From Mesobacillus subterraneus (lineage in GTDB: Bacteria > Bacillota > Bacilli > Bacillales > Cytobacillaceae), in the NCBI RefSeq assembly GCF_003937825.1, contig NZ_RSFW01000012.1:62001-126000 (forward strand): a stretch of DNA of 64,000 nt, written 5' to 3'. A model generated the notes under the pieces. The model saw only the letters and a list, made by a program, of their open reading frames with translations. It was not told the DNA's origin and made no database searches. Below are positions 47,530 to 56,597 of the stretch, piece after piece; within the stretch, counting starts at the first letter, position 1; the number at the start of each line of letters is the position of its first letter. The translations under genes and the position numbers were made by a program.

Positions 47530-48148
47530 GCTCGTCACTCCCCCCTTCTATCATTATTTGAATAGACTTTTCAGGAACATTCCATTTTTCTGACAGAAGA
47601 GAAGATATTTGATCTGTATTCTGAGAGGTTCGTTTTGATGGAAGGGGTGCGTTCGTATCAATTTCTACTTCTCTTACTACTGCCACAGCCTCCTCCTCGT
47701 CCTGGGCTTTCTTCACCGTGACGATTACCGAATCAAGATTCTCCGGAAAAGACCGCTGATCCTGTTCATTTACTTCAAGCTCGATATTGGCAATCTCCAT
47801 TCCTTGCTGTTCCATCAACTCCTCCTCTGCGGCTGTTTTCAATTGGACAGCCATTGTTTGTAAAATATATGCATGCTGGGATGCTTGTATTTCTTTTTTC
47901 TTAAATTCTATTGAATTTTTTACATTTTCATCTTCCTGACTAGTAAACTGGGACATAGATGCGATCGCTGTTTCAAAATCCGAAGTGAAGAGTTTCATGA
48001 CCGGCGAGAGGATGATCGCGATTAAGATCAATCCGGTAACGATTTTCGTATACTTCTGGAAACTTGAATTCGGCAGCAGCATATCGAGAACCGTTGCCAG
48101 GAGGATGAAAATGATAATATTCGTAATCCACTCTTTAATGAAATCCAT
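47519..48148 (-). CDS. spoIIIAF: stage III sporulation protein AF
   Basis: 209 residues: two membrane segments at about 4-22 and 33-50, then a soluble domain with a ring-building-like fold. Component of the SpoIIIA-SpoIIQ secretion-like complex in the engulfed forespore membrane. Identified by position, size and the N-terminal MDFIKEWITNIIIFILLATVL pattern. Confidence 0.9.
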   Translation of the reverse strand: MDFIKEWITNIIIFILLATVLDMLLPNSSFQKYTKIVTGLILIAIILSPVMKLFTSDFETAIASMSQFTSQEDENVKNSIEFKKKEIQASQHAYILQTMAVQLKTAAEEELMEQQGMEIANIELEVNEQDQRSFPENLDSVIVTVKKAQDEEEAVAVVREVEIDTNAPLPSKRTSQNTDQISSLLSEKWNVPEKSIQIMIEGGSDEHGE

Positions 48149-48161
48149 TTTATACTCCCCC

Positions 48162-49361
48162 CTACCTAACCATCATCGTTAAATTCCCAGCGGCTATAAT
48201 GACCGTGATCGTCAGGAAAAACATCAGCGATACGATTCCAAGCGCAGCAAATACGTATATGATGCTTTTGCTGATGATGTCCAGGCACGTGATAACCGGG
48301 CCGCCACCCAGAGGCTGCAGGATCGCTGCGGCGAATTTATATATAAATGCTACCATCAGGATCTTTACTGCCGGAAAAGCAGCGATGACAAGCAAGATAG
48401 CCACACCTGCCAGACCGACCGTATTTTTGAGGAGCATTGACGCGCTGATGACTGTATCGGTTGCATCCGTGAAAACGCGCCCGATGACCGGAACAAAATT
48501 TCCTGTGATAAATTTAGCTGTTTTTACTGTGACCCCATCCGTCACTGCGGCAGAAGCGCCCTGAACGGAAATGACACCCAGAAAAACAGTCAATAAGATT
48601 CCAAGCAGACCTACACTCCAGTTCCGGAGCATGCTGGCGAGCTGGGTGACCTTGTATTGTTCAGATAGAATGCTGACGATACTCAGGAGTGTTGAAAGAA
48701 ACAGTAACGGAAGCACGACATACTGGATGAACATCCCGCTCGTGTTCATCATGAAGAGGATGACCGGATGGAAGAAAGCTGCCGAAATGAGCCCGCCCGA
48801 TGTAGCCATCAGGGCCAGCAGCAGCGGAATCAAAGCAAGGATAAATTGGATCATCGTCCCGATAGCGTCATTCGTATAATCCACCACAACATGGAAGCTG
48901 TTTAGGGCGATGATGATCAGGACCATGAATACAATTGAATAAGCAACCTTGCTGATCGTGCTTTTCTCAAAAGAATTCTGCATTGCCTGGAGGAACATGC
49001 TGAACACCGTCAGAAGAATCAAGGAGCCAAGCAGTTTTCCATTGACGATGAATTCGTGGAAGGCAAAATTCAGGATTCCTTTGAACCATTGCTTCAGCGA
49101 AAATTTCTTTTCACCGCTGATGAAATCATACAAACTTCCTTTCTGGCTTTCTGGCAAATATCCATCATACTTGTTGATGATGTCCTCCCAAAAGCCCTTC
49201 AGCTCATCGATATTCAGGTTTTCAAGCTGAGCCTTGGCGATTTCATCAGGGTTGATCAAAGAATTGGCTTCTTGTTCGTCACCAGCAGCTTGTACTACTG
49301 GAATGAAAAAAAATAACTGTAGCAATACAATGGCGAGAATCAACTGCATACGCTGCTTCAA
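48162..49361 (-). CDS. spoIIIAE: stage III sporulation protein AE
   Basis: 399 residues with an N-terminal signal peptide (hydrophobic 5-24, ending VVQAAG) and eight or so membrane segments from about residue 90. It is the most hydrophobic of the spoIIIA set and resembles a transporter-like core of the complex. The start is TTG 49361, seven bases after AGAGGTG. The gap to spoIIIAD is 29 bases. Confidence 0.92.
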   Translation of the reverse strand: MKQRMQLILAIVLLQLFFFIPVVQAAGDEQEANSLINPDEIAKAQLENLNIDELKGFWEDIINKYDGYLPESQKGSLYDFISGEKKFSLKQWFKGILNFAFHEFIVNGKLLGSLILLTVFSMFLQAMQNSFEKSTISKVAYSIVFMVLIIIALNSFHVVVDYTNDAIGTMIQFILALIPLLLALMATSGGLISAAFFHPVILFMMNTSGMFIQYVVLPLLFLSTLLSIVSILSEQYKVTQLASMLRNWSVGLLGILLTVFLGVISVQGASAAVTDGVTVKTAKFITGNFVPVIGRVFTDATDTVISASMLLKNTVGLAGVAILLVIAAFPAVKILMVAFIYKFAAAILQPLGGGPVITCLDIISKSIIYVFAALGIVSLMFFLTITVIIAAGNLTMMVR

Positions 49362-49390
49362 CTAATTTCACCTCTTTTGTCTAAAGGCCC

Positions 49391-49780
49391 TCAGCCCGGG
49401 ATCAAGCGAATGATTGTTTCGATCATGACCGTCAGGATCGGAATTGCCATGGCCAGGATAAGGATTTTTCCGCCTAATTCAATTTTCGAGGCAATGGCCC
49501 CTTGCCCCGCGTCTTTCGTAATCTGAGCCGCGAATTCAGCAATATAGGCAATACCAATGATTTTCAGGATTGTTTCAACATACACAAGGTTGACCTGGGC
49601 GTTTGCCGCAAGCTTCTGGATCATCGAGATGATTTGATAGATTTGGTCGACAAGGAACAGGAAGATAGCCGAGCCTGTAAACACAATCAATAAAAAAGCA
49701 AAGTTAGGCTTTTGTTCTTTGACGATCAGTGCCAGAAAGGTAGCAATCAGTGCAACCCCTGTTATTTGAAGGATTTCAAT
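49391..49780 (-). CDS. spoIIIAD: stage III sporulation protein AD, apparent ATT start
   Basis: 129 residues with about four membrane segments; LIATFLALIVKEQKPNFAF and FLVDQIYQIISMI identify it. The normal N-terminus is encoded upstream of the first TTG (49690), and no ATG, GTG or TTG in frame lies before it. The only fitting start is ATT 49780, with AAGGGAGGG seven bases upstream and 14 bases after the spoIIIAC stop. Starting at 49690 would remove 30 conserved residues. Rare ATT starts are known for infC; here it is inferred. Confidence 0.85.
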   Translation of the reverse strand: MEILQITGVALIATFLALIVKEQKPNFAFLLIVFTGSAIFLFLVDQIYQIISMIQKLAANAQVNLVYVETILKIIGIAYIAEFAAQITKDAGQGAIASKIELGGKILILAMAIPILTVMIETIIRLIPG

Positions 49781-49794
49781 GGCAAAGCCCTCCC

Positions 49795-50001
49795 TTACCC
49801 TTGAAATAGGAATACTGATTTGATTTTTTGAAAGAGGTCATCGACAATCGATGCAACCATGAACAGAATATAGATGAATCCAAACAATGTTACCCACTGT
49901 GCATATTCCTTTTTTCCAACCTGATCAAGAATCGTGTGCAGAAATGCGACGACGATGCCTACACCTGCGATTTTAAAAATAATATCGACTTCAAGACCCA
50001 T
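49795..50001 (-). CDS. spoIIIAC: stage III sporulation protein AC
   Basis: 68 residues, two membrane segments (about 7-25 and 38-56), with VGIVVAFLHTILDQVGKKEYAQW typical of the family. Small membrane part of the SpoIIIA complex. The start at ATG 50001 follows AGGAGG. Confidence 0.93.
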   Translation of the reverse strand: MGLEVDIIFKIAGVGIVVAFLHTILDQVGKKEYAQWVTLFGFIYILFMVASIVDDLFQKIKSVFLFQG

Positions 50002-50020
50002 CTTGTCCTCCTCCTAAACG

Positions 50021-50536
50021 CTACATCAGTAAGATAATTAATAATAAGCCCGATAAAAATCCGACGCTTTTCACCATTTTTTCGTATTTCATTTGTTTTT
50101 CGCAGGCATCCGCCTCTTCTCTTTCCAGATGGGAAATGGTCAGCAGTATTTGTTTTTGCTGTGAGTGACGGTCATGCCTTCCCAGGGTTTCCCCGAATTG
50201 CTTCATGATTTCGAATTCACCCTGTTTGAAAGCCGTCAGCTTCCAAACTTCTTTTAGACTTTCTTCCCAGGCTGATTTCACTGTTGTTTCTGTTTCAGTC
50301 AGTTTTTTTGAGAAAGCTTCAAAAAACCACGATAACGGCTTCGAAAGCTGTTCAGCCAGCTTTCTGGAGGCTTCATGCAATGGGGTATGCCCGTACATGA
50401 TTTCTGCCTCCAATGACTGCAATGCCGATTTCAAAAGCCGAAGCTGCCTTGGCCGCTCACTCAGGTGCCTCGAGGCTTCAAAACCTGTCCAGGTTGTGGC
50501 CAGGATAATCAAAATTGCGCCAATTATTTTTATCAT
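50021..50536 (-). CDS. spoIIIAB: stage III sporulation protein AB
   Basis: 171 residues with a membrane segment at each end (about 3-17 and 155-170) and a helical cytosolic middle resembling type II secretion GspF-like proteins. Its ATG touches the spoIIIAA stop codon (TAA then ATG), so translation is coupled. It should work with the SpoIIIAA ATPase. Confidence 0.92.
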   Translation of the reverse strand: MIKIIGAILIILATTWTGFEASRHLSERPRQLRLLKSALQSLEAEIMYGHTPLHEASRKLAEQLSKPLSWFFEAFSKKLTETETTVKSAWEESLKEVWKLTAFKQGEFEIMKQFGETLGRHDRHSQQKQILLTISHLEREEADACEKQMKYEKMVKSVGFLSGLLLIILLM

Positions 50537-51460
50537 TTATGTCACTCTCACTTTTTGGAGAATTTCTTTTCCGCTCGCTTCCCTGATTGAAGTAATGGTT
50601 CCCGGACCAGAACCTCTTCCAAGTTCCACAAAACGATCAAAAATCCCCATTTCAAGAATTGGTTTCAATGTAGGGCGTTTCCGGATATCCTCAAGGGAAT
50701 CTCCATGCGTCGTCATGATTAATTTGATACCTGCATTAACCGCTTCGAGTATTGCTTCTCCATCTTCTTTCCGGCCGACCTCATCGACCACAAGGACATC
50801 TGGGCTCATCGACCGGATCATCATCATCATTCCTTCTGCTTTTGGGCAAGCGTCAAGAATGTCGACCCTTGGTCCGAAGGTAAGCTGCGGTACACCTTTG
50901 ACGCAGCCGGCAATTTCCGATCTTTCATCCACAATGCCGGCTTTTAAAGGCGGAATTTTTTTTTCGGGCACTCCGCTCGAAATCATCCTCGCAATGTCCC
51001 TTAGCAATGTGGTCTTTCCTGTTTGCGGAGGGCCAATAATCATCGTATGCTGCCAGCCATTTTGAAATAAATAAGGCAGCAGCGGCTCCGCGATTCCGAT
51101 TTTTTCCCTGGCTATCCTTACATTAAAGGATGCTATGTCCCTGATTGCTTTTACAAAACCATTTTCGAGGATGACTTTGCCTGCAAGCCCGACACGATGG
51201 CCTCCCGCAATGGTGATATAGCCGCGTTTCAGCTCCTCTTCCAATGTATACATAGAAAAATGCCCAAGTTTATTCAACAGCTGGACAGCATCCTCGGGCG
51301 GAATGATATACGGCAAAAATTGAGGTTTTCCTCTTACCGTTATTTCTAGCGGACGGTTGATTCTGATCCGCAATTCTTCCATTCCCTCTTTGTCATTAGG
51401 AGGCACTGCTTCCAGCAATTCGGCAATTCGTTTCGGCAAAAAAGATAAGATATCGTCCAT
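50537..51460 (-). CDS. spoIIIAA: stage III sporulation protein AA (ATPase)
   Basis: Secretion-type ATPase of 307 residues that powers the mother cell-to-forespore channel. Walker A is IIGPPQTGKT at 141-150, Walker B DVLVVDEVGRKED. A KH-like RNA-type fold precedes (RIRINRPLEITVRGK). Start ATG 51460 follows AGGAGG by seven bases; the long frame beyond it has no start signal and crosses the promoter. First gene of the operon. Confidence 0.95.
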   Translation of the reverse strand: MDDILSFLPKRIAELLEAVPPNDKEGMEELRIRINRPLEITVRGKPQFLPYIIPPEDAVQLLNKLGHFSMYTLEEELKRGYITIAGGHRVGLAGKVILENGFVKAIRDIASFNVRIAREKIGIAEPLLPYLFQNGWQHTMIIGPPQTGKTTLLRDIARMISSGVPEKKIPPLKAGIVDERSEIAGCVKGVPQLTFGPRVDILDACPKAEGMMMMIRSMSPDVLVVDEVGRKEDGEAILEAVNAGIKLIMTTHGDSLEDIRKRPTLKPILEMGIFDRFVELGRGSGPGTITSIREASGKEILQKVRVT

Positions 51461-51490
51461 TATTGATCCTCCTGACATACGCTTACTTAA

Positions 51491-51518
51491 TGTGTATGCC
51501 TGCTTGGCCACATTATGA
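51491..51518 (-). promoter_or_regulatory. candidate sigma-E promoter of spoIIIA operon
   Basis: Minus-strand TCATAAT (51512-51518), 13 bases, CATACACA (51491-51498), close to the mother-cell sigma-E pattern. It lies 31 bases upstream of spoIIIAA, whose homologue is sigma-E controlled. Confidence 0.6.
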
Positions 51519-51664
51519 CCAGGAGATTCGTGTATAGCCGACTGGCTGGCTATGGGTTGTGCGTGAAGCTGTATTTTTTCAAGGAAGGCATTGTACAGTT
51601 CGGCAAAAAGCAAAATAATATGGCTTTTTAACGAAAAGAATAGTAGGGAAAGGAGTTGATAACT

Positions 51665-51817
51665 ATGAATGAAGATCACGAAAAATTCCAGAAGGTCCAG
51701 AAAGACGATCGGGCATCTTACCTCGGTGGTGCAAGAAGTCCAAAAGATTCACCGATGACTGACACAAAATATAACAATAAGAATGATACGGATAAGGCAC
51801 CAGGGGCAGGTATGTAA
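51665..51817 (+). CDS. small hydrophilic protein of unknown function
   Basis: 50 residues, strongly charged and without hydrophobic segments, beginning MNEDHEKFQKVQKDD and ending in KAPGAGM. GGAAAGGAG lies eight bases before ATG 51665, so translation is likely. It is divergent from spoIIIAA, which might suggest a sporulation link, but there is no further evidence. I do not recognise the family. No terminator follows before the SIMPL gene. Confidence 0.6.
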   Translation: MNEDHEKFQKVQKDDRASYLGGARSPKDSPMTDTKYNNKNDTDKAPGAGM

Positions 51818-51925
51818 CTCCCATCCATCTTTCACTCTTCACTGCTTTTTCTTGAGCTTGTTATTTGTGTATCGCTGTCGACATAGACATAGGTAATAGA
51901 GAAAAAGTGGTGGAGGGATGACAGG

Positions 51926-52594
51926 ATGGAAAACGGATTATATAGGGGCAACCGGAGCAATGATAATGGCAAAAATAAAAAAATCACGGTAAGCGGGGAA
52001 GGCACCGTTATGGCGGCACCAAACCGTGCAACTGCTACAATCGGTGTCCGGACGGAAAGCCCAAACCTCCAGGACGCACAGGCTGACAATGCGCAAAAGT
52101 CAAACGCGATGCTGGCATCATTACTGAATTTAGGCGTCACCAGGGACGATATAAAAACAGCCGATTTTCGAATTGATCCAATTTATACGTATGAAGATGG
52201 CAAGCAATTTTTCCAGGGATACCGGGTCACCCATCTCTTCACAGTTACAATCAGGAATCTGGACCAGGCAGGACTCATCATCGATACAGCAGTTGAGAAT
52301 GGCGCGAACGAAGTCATGAACATCCAATTTTCTGTAGCCGATCCTCAAGCTTATTACAATCAAGCTCTTTCGATTGCCGTAGTTGATTCCTACAACAAAG
52401 CACAAATAGTAGCACGCACGCTTGGAATCCAAACTCCCATCAGCCCCCTTTCAATTACCGAAGAAACCCAAAAAGGAGCACCAGGACCTTTCCTCGTCGC
52501 CTCACTGGATACCAGCGCTGCCAGCGGAACCCCGATCGAACCAGGAAAACTTGAAATAAAGGCAACCGTTACCGGCACGTATGTCAGTTTGTGA
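51926..52594 (+). CDS. SIMPL-domain (DUF541) protein
   Basis: 222 residues covering one SIMPL/DUF541 domain: KKITVSGEGTVMAAPNRATATIGV at the start, then YRVTHLFTVTIRNLDQAGLIIDTAVENGANEVMNIQF, and a closing ATVTGTYVSL. No signal peptide is seen, so unlike many relatives it may be cytosolic. GGAGGG lies upstream of ATG 51926. The function of this family is unsettled. A terminator follows. Confidence 0.85.
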   Translation: MENGLYRGNRSNDNGKNKKITVSGEGTVMAAPNRATATIGVRTESPNLQDAQADNAQKSNAMLASLLNLGVTRDDIKTADFRIDPIYTYEDGKQFFQGYRVTHLFTVTIRNLDQAGLIIDTAVENGANEVMNIQFSVADPQAYYNQALSIAVVDSYNKAQIVARTLGIQTPISPLSITEETQKGAPGPFLVASLDTSAASGTPIEPGKLEIKATVTGTYVSL

Positions 52595-52601
52595 TAGTGC
52601 G

Positions 52602-52634
52602 TAAAAAGCCAGGCTATTGCCTGGTTTTTTCTTT
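52602..52634 (+). terminator. terminator after SIMPL gene
   Basis: Stem AAGCCAGGC with GCCTGGTTT around TATT, then a T-rich tail (TTTTTTCTTT). Confidence 0.88.
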
Positions 52635-52780
52635 AGAGAATCTATTCTTTTGAGGGTTCAATAACCCCTAAATTAAATCGTAATCCACTATAATAAAGTT
52701 ATACTGACACAATTTGTCTATACCCACTTTCGCAGTTTTGAGTTAAAATACCTCTATATGTATTTTAAGGAGAGAGAACA

Positions 52781-53143
52781 ATGAAGAAGGTTTTCATAGC
52801 ATTTATGTTTTTGTCATTGATTACTGGCTGTTCAGGCGGTTCTTATACAGATGTATCCGTTGATGAGGCAAAAGAATTGATCGACAGCGGAGAAGTCGAA
52901 GTCCTGGATGTCCGCACTCCTGAAGAGTTCGCGGAAGGCCATATCCCCGGGGCTAAGCTAGTGCCCTTGCAGGTCATCGACAGCATGCTTTCAGAGCTTG
53001 ACAAGAACCAGAAATATCTAGTCGTCTGCCGCAGCGGCAACCGCTCGACTCAGGCAAGCGGCATCCTCGTGGAAAATGGCTTCAAGAATATTTACAATAT
53101 GACCGGCGGAATGAATGAGTGGAAATTTGAAATGGAGCAATAA
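52781..53143 (+). CDS. rhodanese-like lipoprotein
   Basis: 120 residues. A signal peptide ends in lipobox ITGC (Cys17), so it is anchored outside the membrane. The single rhodanese domain has LDVRTPEEFAEGHIPGA and the active-site loop VCRSGNRS with Cys83. It could move sulfur or act on thiols at the cell surface; the substrate is unknown. GGAGAG stands before ATG 52781. Own promoter region, own terminator. Confidence 0.9.
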   Translation: MKKVFIAFMFLSLITGCSGGSYTDVSVDEAKELIDSGEVEVLDVRTPEEFAEGHIPGAKLVPLQVIDSMLSELDKNQKYLVVCRSGNRSTQASGILVENGFKNIYNMTGGMNEWKFEMEQ

Positions 53144-53148
53144 GACAA

Positions 53149-53180
53149 GAAGCATCTCGTGGGCGCGAGATGCTTTTTCC
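53149..53180 (+). terminator. terminator after rhodanese lipoprotein gene
   Basis: AGCATCTCG (53151-53159) with CGAGATGCT (53166-53174), then TTTTT. Confidence 0.88.
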
Positions 53181-53183
53181 ATA

Positions 53184-53214
53184 TAAAAAAACCTGCTTTG
53201 CAGCAGGTTTTTCC
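53184..53214 (-). terminator. terminator after efp
   Basis: AAACCTGCT with AGCAGGTTT around TTGC (about 53189-53210), with seven T on the minus strand. Confidence 0.88.
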
Positions 53215-53221
53215 CCTTGAA

Positions 53222-53779
53222 TTATGCGCGTGATACGTAAGACGCATCTGTTGTGTTGATGATTAGTCTGTCTCCCTGGTTTACGAAGAAAGGAACCTGT
53301 ACAGTCAGGCCAGTTTCCAATGTAGCAGGCTTAGTTCCGCCGGAAGCAGTATCACCTTTGATTCCTGGCTCTGTGTCCGTTACTTCCAACTCAACTGTGT
53401 TCGGAAGTTCAACTCCGAGTGTTTCATGACCAAATTGCATGATGTATACTTCCATGTTCTCTTTAAGGAATTTCAATTCATATTCAATAGATGATCCTGG
53501 AAGTTCAATTTGCTCATAAGACTCGTTGTCCATGAATACATGCTGATCGCCGCTTGCATACAAGTATTGCATCTTGCGGTTTTCGATTTGTGCTTTCGCT
53601 ACTTTTTCACCCGCACGGAAGGTTTTTTCCTGGATTGCTCCTGTACGAAGGTTACGAAGCTTTGAACGGACGAACGCCGCGCCTTTTCCCGGCTTTACGT
53701 GTTGGAAATCAAGAACACGCCAAATTCCATTGTCCACTTCAATTGTTAAACCTGTACGGAAATCGTTTACTGAAATCAT
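53222..53779 (-). CDS. efp: translation elongation factor P
   Basis: 185 residues in three beta-barrel domains. It relieves ribosomes stalled at proline runs. The tip loop PGKGAAF holds Lys32, the residue modified in many bacteria. AGGAGG lies upstream of ATG 53779. papA lies 26 bases upstream on the same strand, so aroQ-papA-efp is probably one transcript, ended by the terminator at 53184. Confidence 0.97.
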   Translation of the reverse strand: MISVNDFRTGLTIEVDNGIWRVLDFQHVKPGKGAAFVRSKLRNLRTGAIQEKTFRAGEKVAKAQIENRKMQYLYASGDQHVFMDNESYEQIELPGSSIEYELKFLKENMEVYIMQFGHETLGVELPNTVELEVTDTEPGIKGDTASGGTKPATLETGLTVQVPFFVNQGDRLIINTTDASYVSRA

Positions 53780-53805
53780 TGTTTGTATATCCTCCTAATG
53801 TCGAC

Positions 53806-54867
53806 TTATAGAATGATGAGTTCTTTAGTAGAATGTGTCAGTGACTCATTATGGTCAAGGGTAATGACAGTATCGTCTTCAATCCTTACCCCGCCAAGTC
53901 CAGCAATGTAAATCCCCGGCTCTACAGTCACAACCATGCCTGGTTCAAGGACGGTATCAGACCTGAATGAAAGCCCCGGTCCTTCGTGGACTTCCAGGCC
54001 AATTCCATGACCTGTGGAGTGGCCAAAGTACTCGCCATATCCTTTTTCCGTAATGAAATTGCGTGTCAGCGCATCCGCTTCCTTGCCTGTCATGCCAGGT
54101 TTGATGCCTGCCATTCCACGAAGCTGGGCTTCAAGCACAATATCATAGATTTCCTTCAGCTTATCTGAAGGCTTGCCCATTGCAACTGTACGAGTAATAT
54201 CAGATACATACCCTTTATAATATGCACCATAATCAAGGGTTACAAAATCGCCTGCTTCAATCACTTTGTCACTAGCTACTCCGTGAGGAAGGGCGGAACG
54301 AAAGCCAGAAGCTACAATGATATCAAATGAAGAAGATGTTGCTCCCTGTTTCCTCATGAAGAATTCCAGTTCATTCGATACCTCGAGCTCTGTCCTTCCT
54401 GGACGGATAAACTCAAGTATATGTGTAAACGCAGCATCTGCAATGGCTGCTGCTTCCTTTAATATCTTAATCTCTGAATCAGTCTTAATCAAGCGTAACT
54501 TTTCAATTTCACCTGATACAGGCACCAATTCAGCTTCTATGCCTTTATCGAAGGTTTTATATGCTGAGTATGTAACATGATTTTCTTCAAAGCCGAGCTT
54601 CTTGACGCCCAGGTTCTTCGCCTGTACAGCTACCTCGTCCTGGATGAGTCCCTTGTGGAGAACAACGTCGTAGCCTTCACATTGCTTTGCTGCTTGCTCT
54701 GTGTACCTGAAATCCGTGATGAATAAAGCTTTGTCTGCACTGATCAGCACCATGCCGGCTGAACCGGTGAAACCTGTCATATATCTGCGGTTGAAATCAC
54801 TGGTGACGAGCATTCCATCAATTCCTAGCTTTGCGAAGCTTTCGCGCAATTTTTGTATCTTATCCAT
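53806..54867 (-). CDS. papA: Xaa-Pro aminopeptidase (M24)
   Basis: Metal-dependent peptidase of 353 residues that releases a residue N-terminal to proline. The pita-bread ligands are visible: Asp in TLDYGAYYKGYVSDITRT, His in HSTGHGIGLEVHEGP, Glu in VEPGIYI and in VRIEDD. ATG 54867 follows GGGGAGG by nine bases; the frame is open 19 codons more. It is four bases after aroQ. Pairing with efp, another proline-related function, is common in Bacillus. Confidence 0.94.
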   Translation of the reverse strand: MDKIQKLRESFAKLGIDGMLVTSDFNRRYMTGFTGSAGMVLISADKALFITDFRYTEQAAKQCEGYDVVLHKGLIQDEVAVQAKNLGVKKLGFEENHVTYSAYKTFDKGIEAELVPVSGEIEKLRLIKTDSEIKILKEAAAIADAAFTHILEFIRPGRTELEVSNELEFFMRKQGATSSSFDIIVASGFRSALPHGVASDKVIEAGDFVTLDYGAYYKGYVSDITRTVAMGKPSDKLKEIYDIVLEAQLRGMAGIKPGMTGKEADALTRNFITEKGYGEYFGHSTGHGIGLEVHEGPGLSFRSDTVLEPGMVVTVEPGIYIAGLGGVRIEDDTVITLDHNESLTHSTKELIIL

Positions 54868-54871
54868 AAAC

Positions 54872-55315
54872 CTATTCCTCCCCTTTTCCTCTTTTGAACG
54901 CTTCAAGCGCCAATTCATACCCAAGCAGGCCTAAGCCTGCAATCTGTCCCTTTGCAACAGGAGCAATGACAGATTTGTGCCTGAATTCTTCTCTCTGATA
55001 AACATTGGAAATATGTACTTCGATAACAGGACAGCCAATTCCTGCTATTGCATCCCTGATGGCATAACTATAATGCGTGAACGCTCCAGGATTGAAAATG
55101 ATGCCGTCTACTCCCGTGTCTTCCGCCTCATGGAGTTTGTCAATCAATTCCCCTTCATGATTGGATTGAAAGCAGATGATTTCGATTTGGCTATCAACCC
55201 CAAGCTGAACCATCCGTTCTTCCAAATCTTCCAGCGTGCTGACACCGTAAATACCTGGCTCCCGTTTTCCCAATCTGTTTAAGTTCGGACCATTAAGCAG
55301 AAGAATTTTTTTCAT
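54872..55315 (-). CDS. aroQ: 3-dehydroquinate dehydratase, type II
   Basis: Shikimate-pathway enzyme of 147 residues that dehydrates 3-dehydroquinate. The N-terminal LLNGPNLNRLGKREPGIYG holds the catalytic Tyr loop; NPGAFTHYSYAIRDA and VEVHISNVYQREEFR supply the active His and Arg. ATG 55315 follows GGGAG. Type II enzymes form dodecamers. Confidence 0.95.
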   Translation of the reverse strand: MKKILLLNGPNLNRLGKREPGIYGVSTLEDLEERMVQLGVDSQIEIICFQSNHEGELIDKLHEAEDTGVDGIIFNPGAFTHYSYAIRDAIAGIGCPVIEVHISNVYQREEFRHKSVIAPVAKGQIAGLGLLGYELALEAFKRGKGEE

Positions 55316-55394
55316 AAAAAGGCTCCCGTAAAAAAAGAATGTTCAATAAGAACATTCTATCATAACTGTTTTCATGAAAACTACCAGGAGACGC

Positions 55395-55910
55395 TCAGGA
55401 GGTCACTTCTTGCTTATTTTTCTCCCGATTGCGATTTTCATTTTCTTCATATGAAATAGAATAACCAACAAAAACACCATACAGAACATAAAAGCAAATC
55501 GATGTGATGATGGTGTCCTTAGATAAATCCCAGAAAGGCTTGATTCCAGGGAATAAAGGATTCAGGACGTAAAATACCAGAAAAAACAGTGCAAGCCCGA
55601 ATGCTGCTCCGGCCCAGATGCTTTGGATTTTTCTCAGAGCTGCATAGTAAATCAGGGCAGCACCTGCTGAAACGAGGCCAATTGCGATAATGGAAATGAC
55701 CGTACCAAGCCACTGCTTTTTCCAGGCTCCGAGTGCCCATGGCTCTAGGATGACATTCGGGCGGATGTCGGTGAAGTTGAATATGTAAGCCAAATAGGCC
55801 AGCGAACTCCAAAATATTCCGCCAAACAATCCTGTGATGATCGTCATGGTAAGGAAAGACATCGGTTTTTCGCGCTGATTTTGTTCAAGGTTCTCGTGAT
55901 TTTCTGCCAT
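55395..55910 (-). CDS. yqhR: YqhR family membrane protein
   Basis: 171 residues with four membrane segments (about 20-43, 66-89, 99-116, 131-152) between a short charged N-terminus and a charged tail. It resembles YqhR of B. subtilis, known only as a conserved membrane protein of spore formers. GGAGGTG precedes ATG 55910. It precedes aroQ by 79 bases with no terminator. Confidence 0.82.
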   Translation of the reverse strand: MAENHENLEQNQREKPMSFLTMTIITGLFGGIFWSSLAYLAYIFNFTDIRPNVILEPWALGAWKKQWLGTVISIIAIGLVSAGAALIYYAALRKIQSIWAGAAFGLALFFLVFYVLNPLFPGIKPFWDLSKDTIITSICFYVLYGVFVGYSISYEENENRNREKNKQEVTS

Positions 55911-56228
55911 TGTTGCACCTCCATTTCCTAGTATGTCCCGGACCAGCCAATGAATTGCATGCGCTGGAAAATTTGTTGCACAGACTGTCCTGCCTGTAGA
56001 GCTTTGTGTTATTTTTTAGTAAAATAAAGTTAACACTACAACGACTAAAAAGGTGAAAAGCTCGCCTTACTTTCTTGATGGATTTGGAAATCTTTCGTTT
56101 AAATAAGTTTTAAAAAGGAAAAAGAAGCAGGAGAAGCGTATAAAATCGAAGAATTTGTATAAAGTAATCGTTGGCGAGTTTAAAAGTGGATAAAATTGCT
56201 CATGATGCTTGTAGGGAGGTGGCTTTCT
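55911..56228. other. 318-base divergent intergenic region
   Basis: Lies between yqhR (minus) and yqhP (plus) and must hold both promoters. It is AT-rich; a TAAAAT near 56192 is one possible -10 for yqhP. I see no gene, no strong hairpin and no repeat. Confidence 0.5.
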
Positions 56229-56597
56229 TTGAAGAATCGAACTTCTATGTATATTGTTTCCGGACTGATTGTCCTTGCTATCTTTGGCTTTGCTTATCAA
56301 CTGTTTACTGATCCATTAAGTATCCTTACAATGCTTGCAATTATTGCAGTGGTCGGTGCAGTCATTTATTTCCTTGTTACCCGTTTGACAGGTTCTAGTA
56401 CTGGAAGGGAGCAGCAGCGCGCATTCCAAAAGGCTGCCAAACGATCAAAAAAGCGGTTCCAGTCAAAAGAAGCAAATGCTTCCTCAAAACGTTCAAAAAT
56501 AAGATCCCTTGCATCGGCACGGAAAAAGAAAGATGCTTCACATTTAACTGTCATTGACGGCAAAAAGAGCAAGAAAAAAAATCGGGCTTCATTCTAG
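56229..56597 (+). CDS. yqhP: YqhP / SA1362 family membrane protein
   Basis: 122 residues: two membrane segments (about 8-27 and 32-52) then a very basic Lys/Arg/Ser-rich tail of about 65 residues. I start at TTG 56229, six bases after GGAGGTG; the longer frame from 56196 would place the ribosome site within the gene. Function unknown; the basic tail suggests binding to nucleic acid or acidic lipid heads, which is inference. Confidence 0.82.
   Translation: MKNRTSMYIVSGLIVLAIFGFAYQLFTDPLSILTMLAIIAVVGAVIYFLVTRLTGSSTGREQQRAFQKAAKRSKKRFQSKEANASSKRSKIRSLASARKKKDASHLTVIDGKKSKKKNRASF

Noticed and set aside
51926-52594. SIMPL protein as an exported protein
   Set aside because: The N-terminus is polar (MENGLYRGNRSNDNGK) with no hydrophobic segment.
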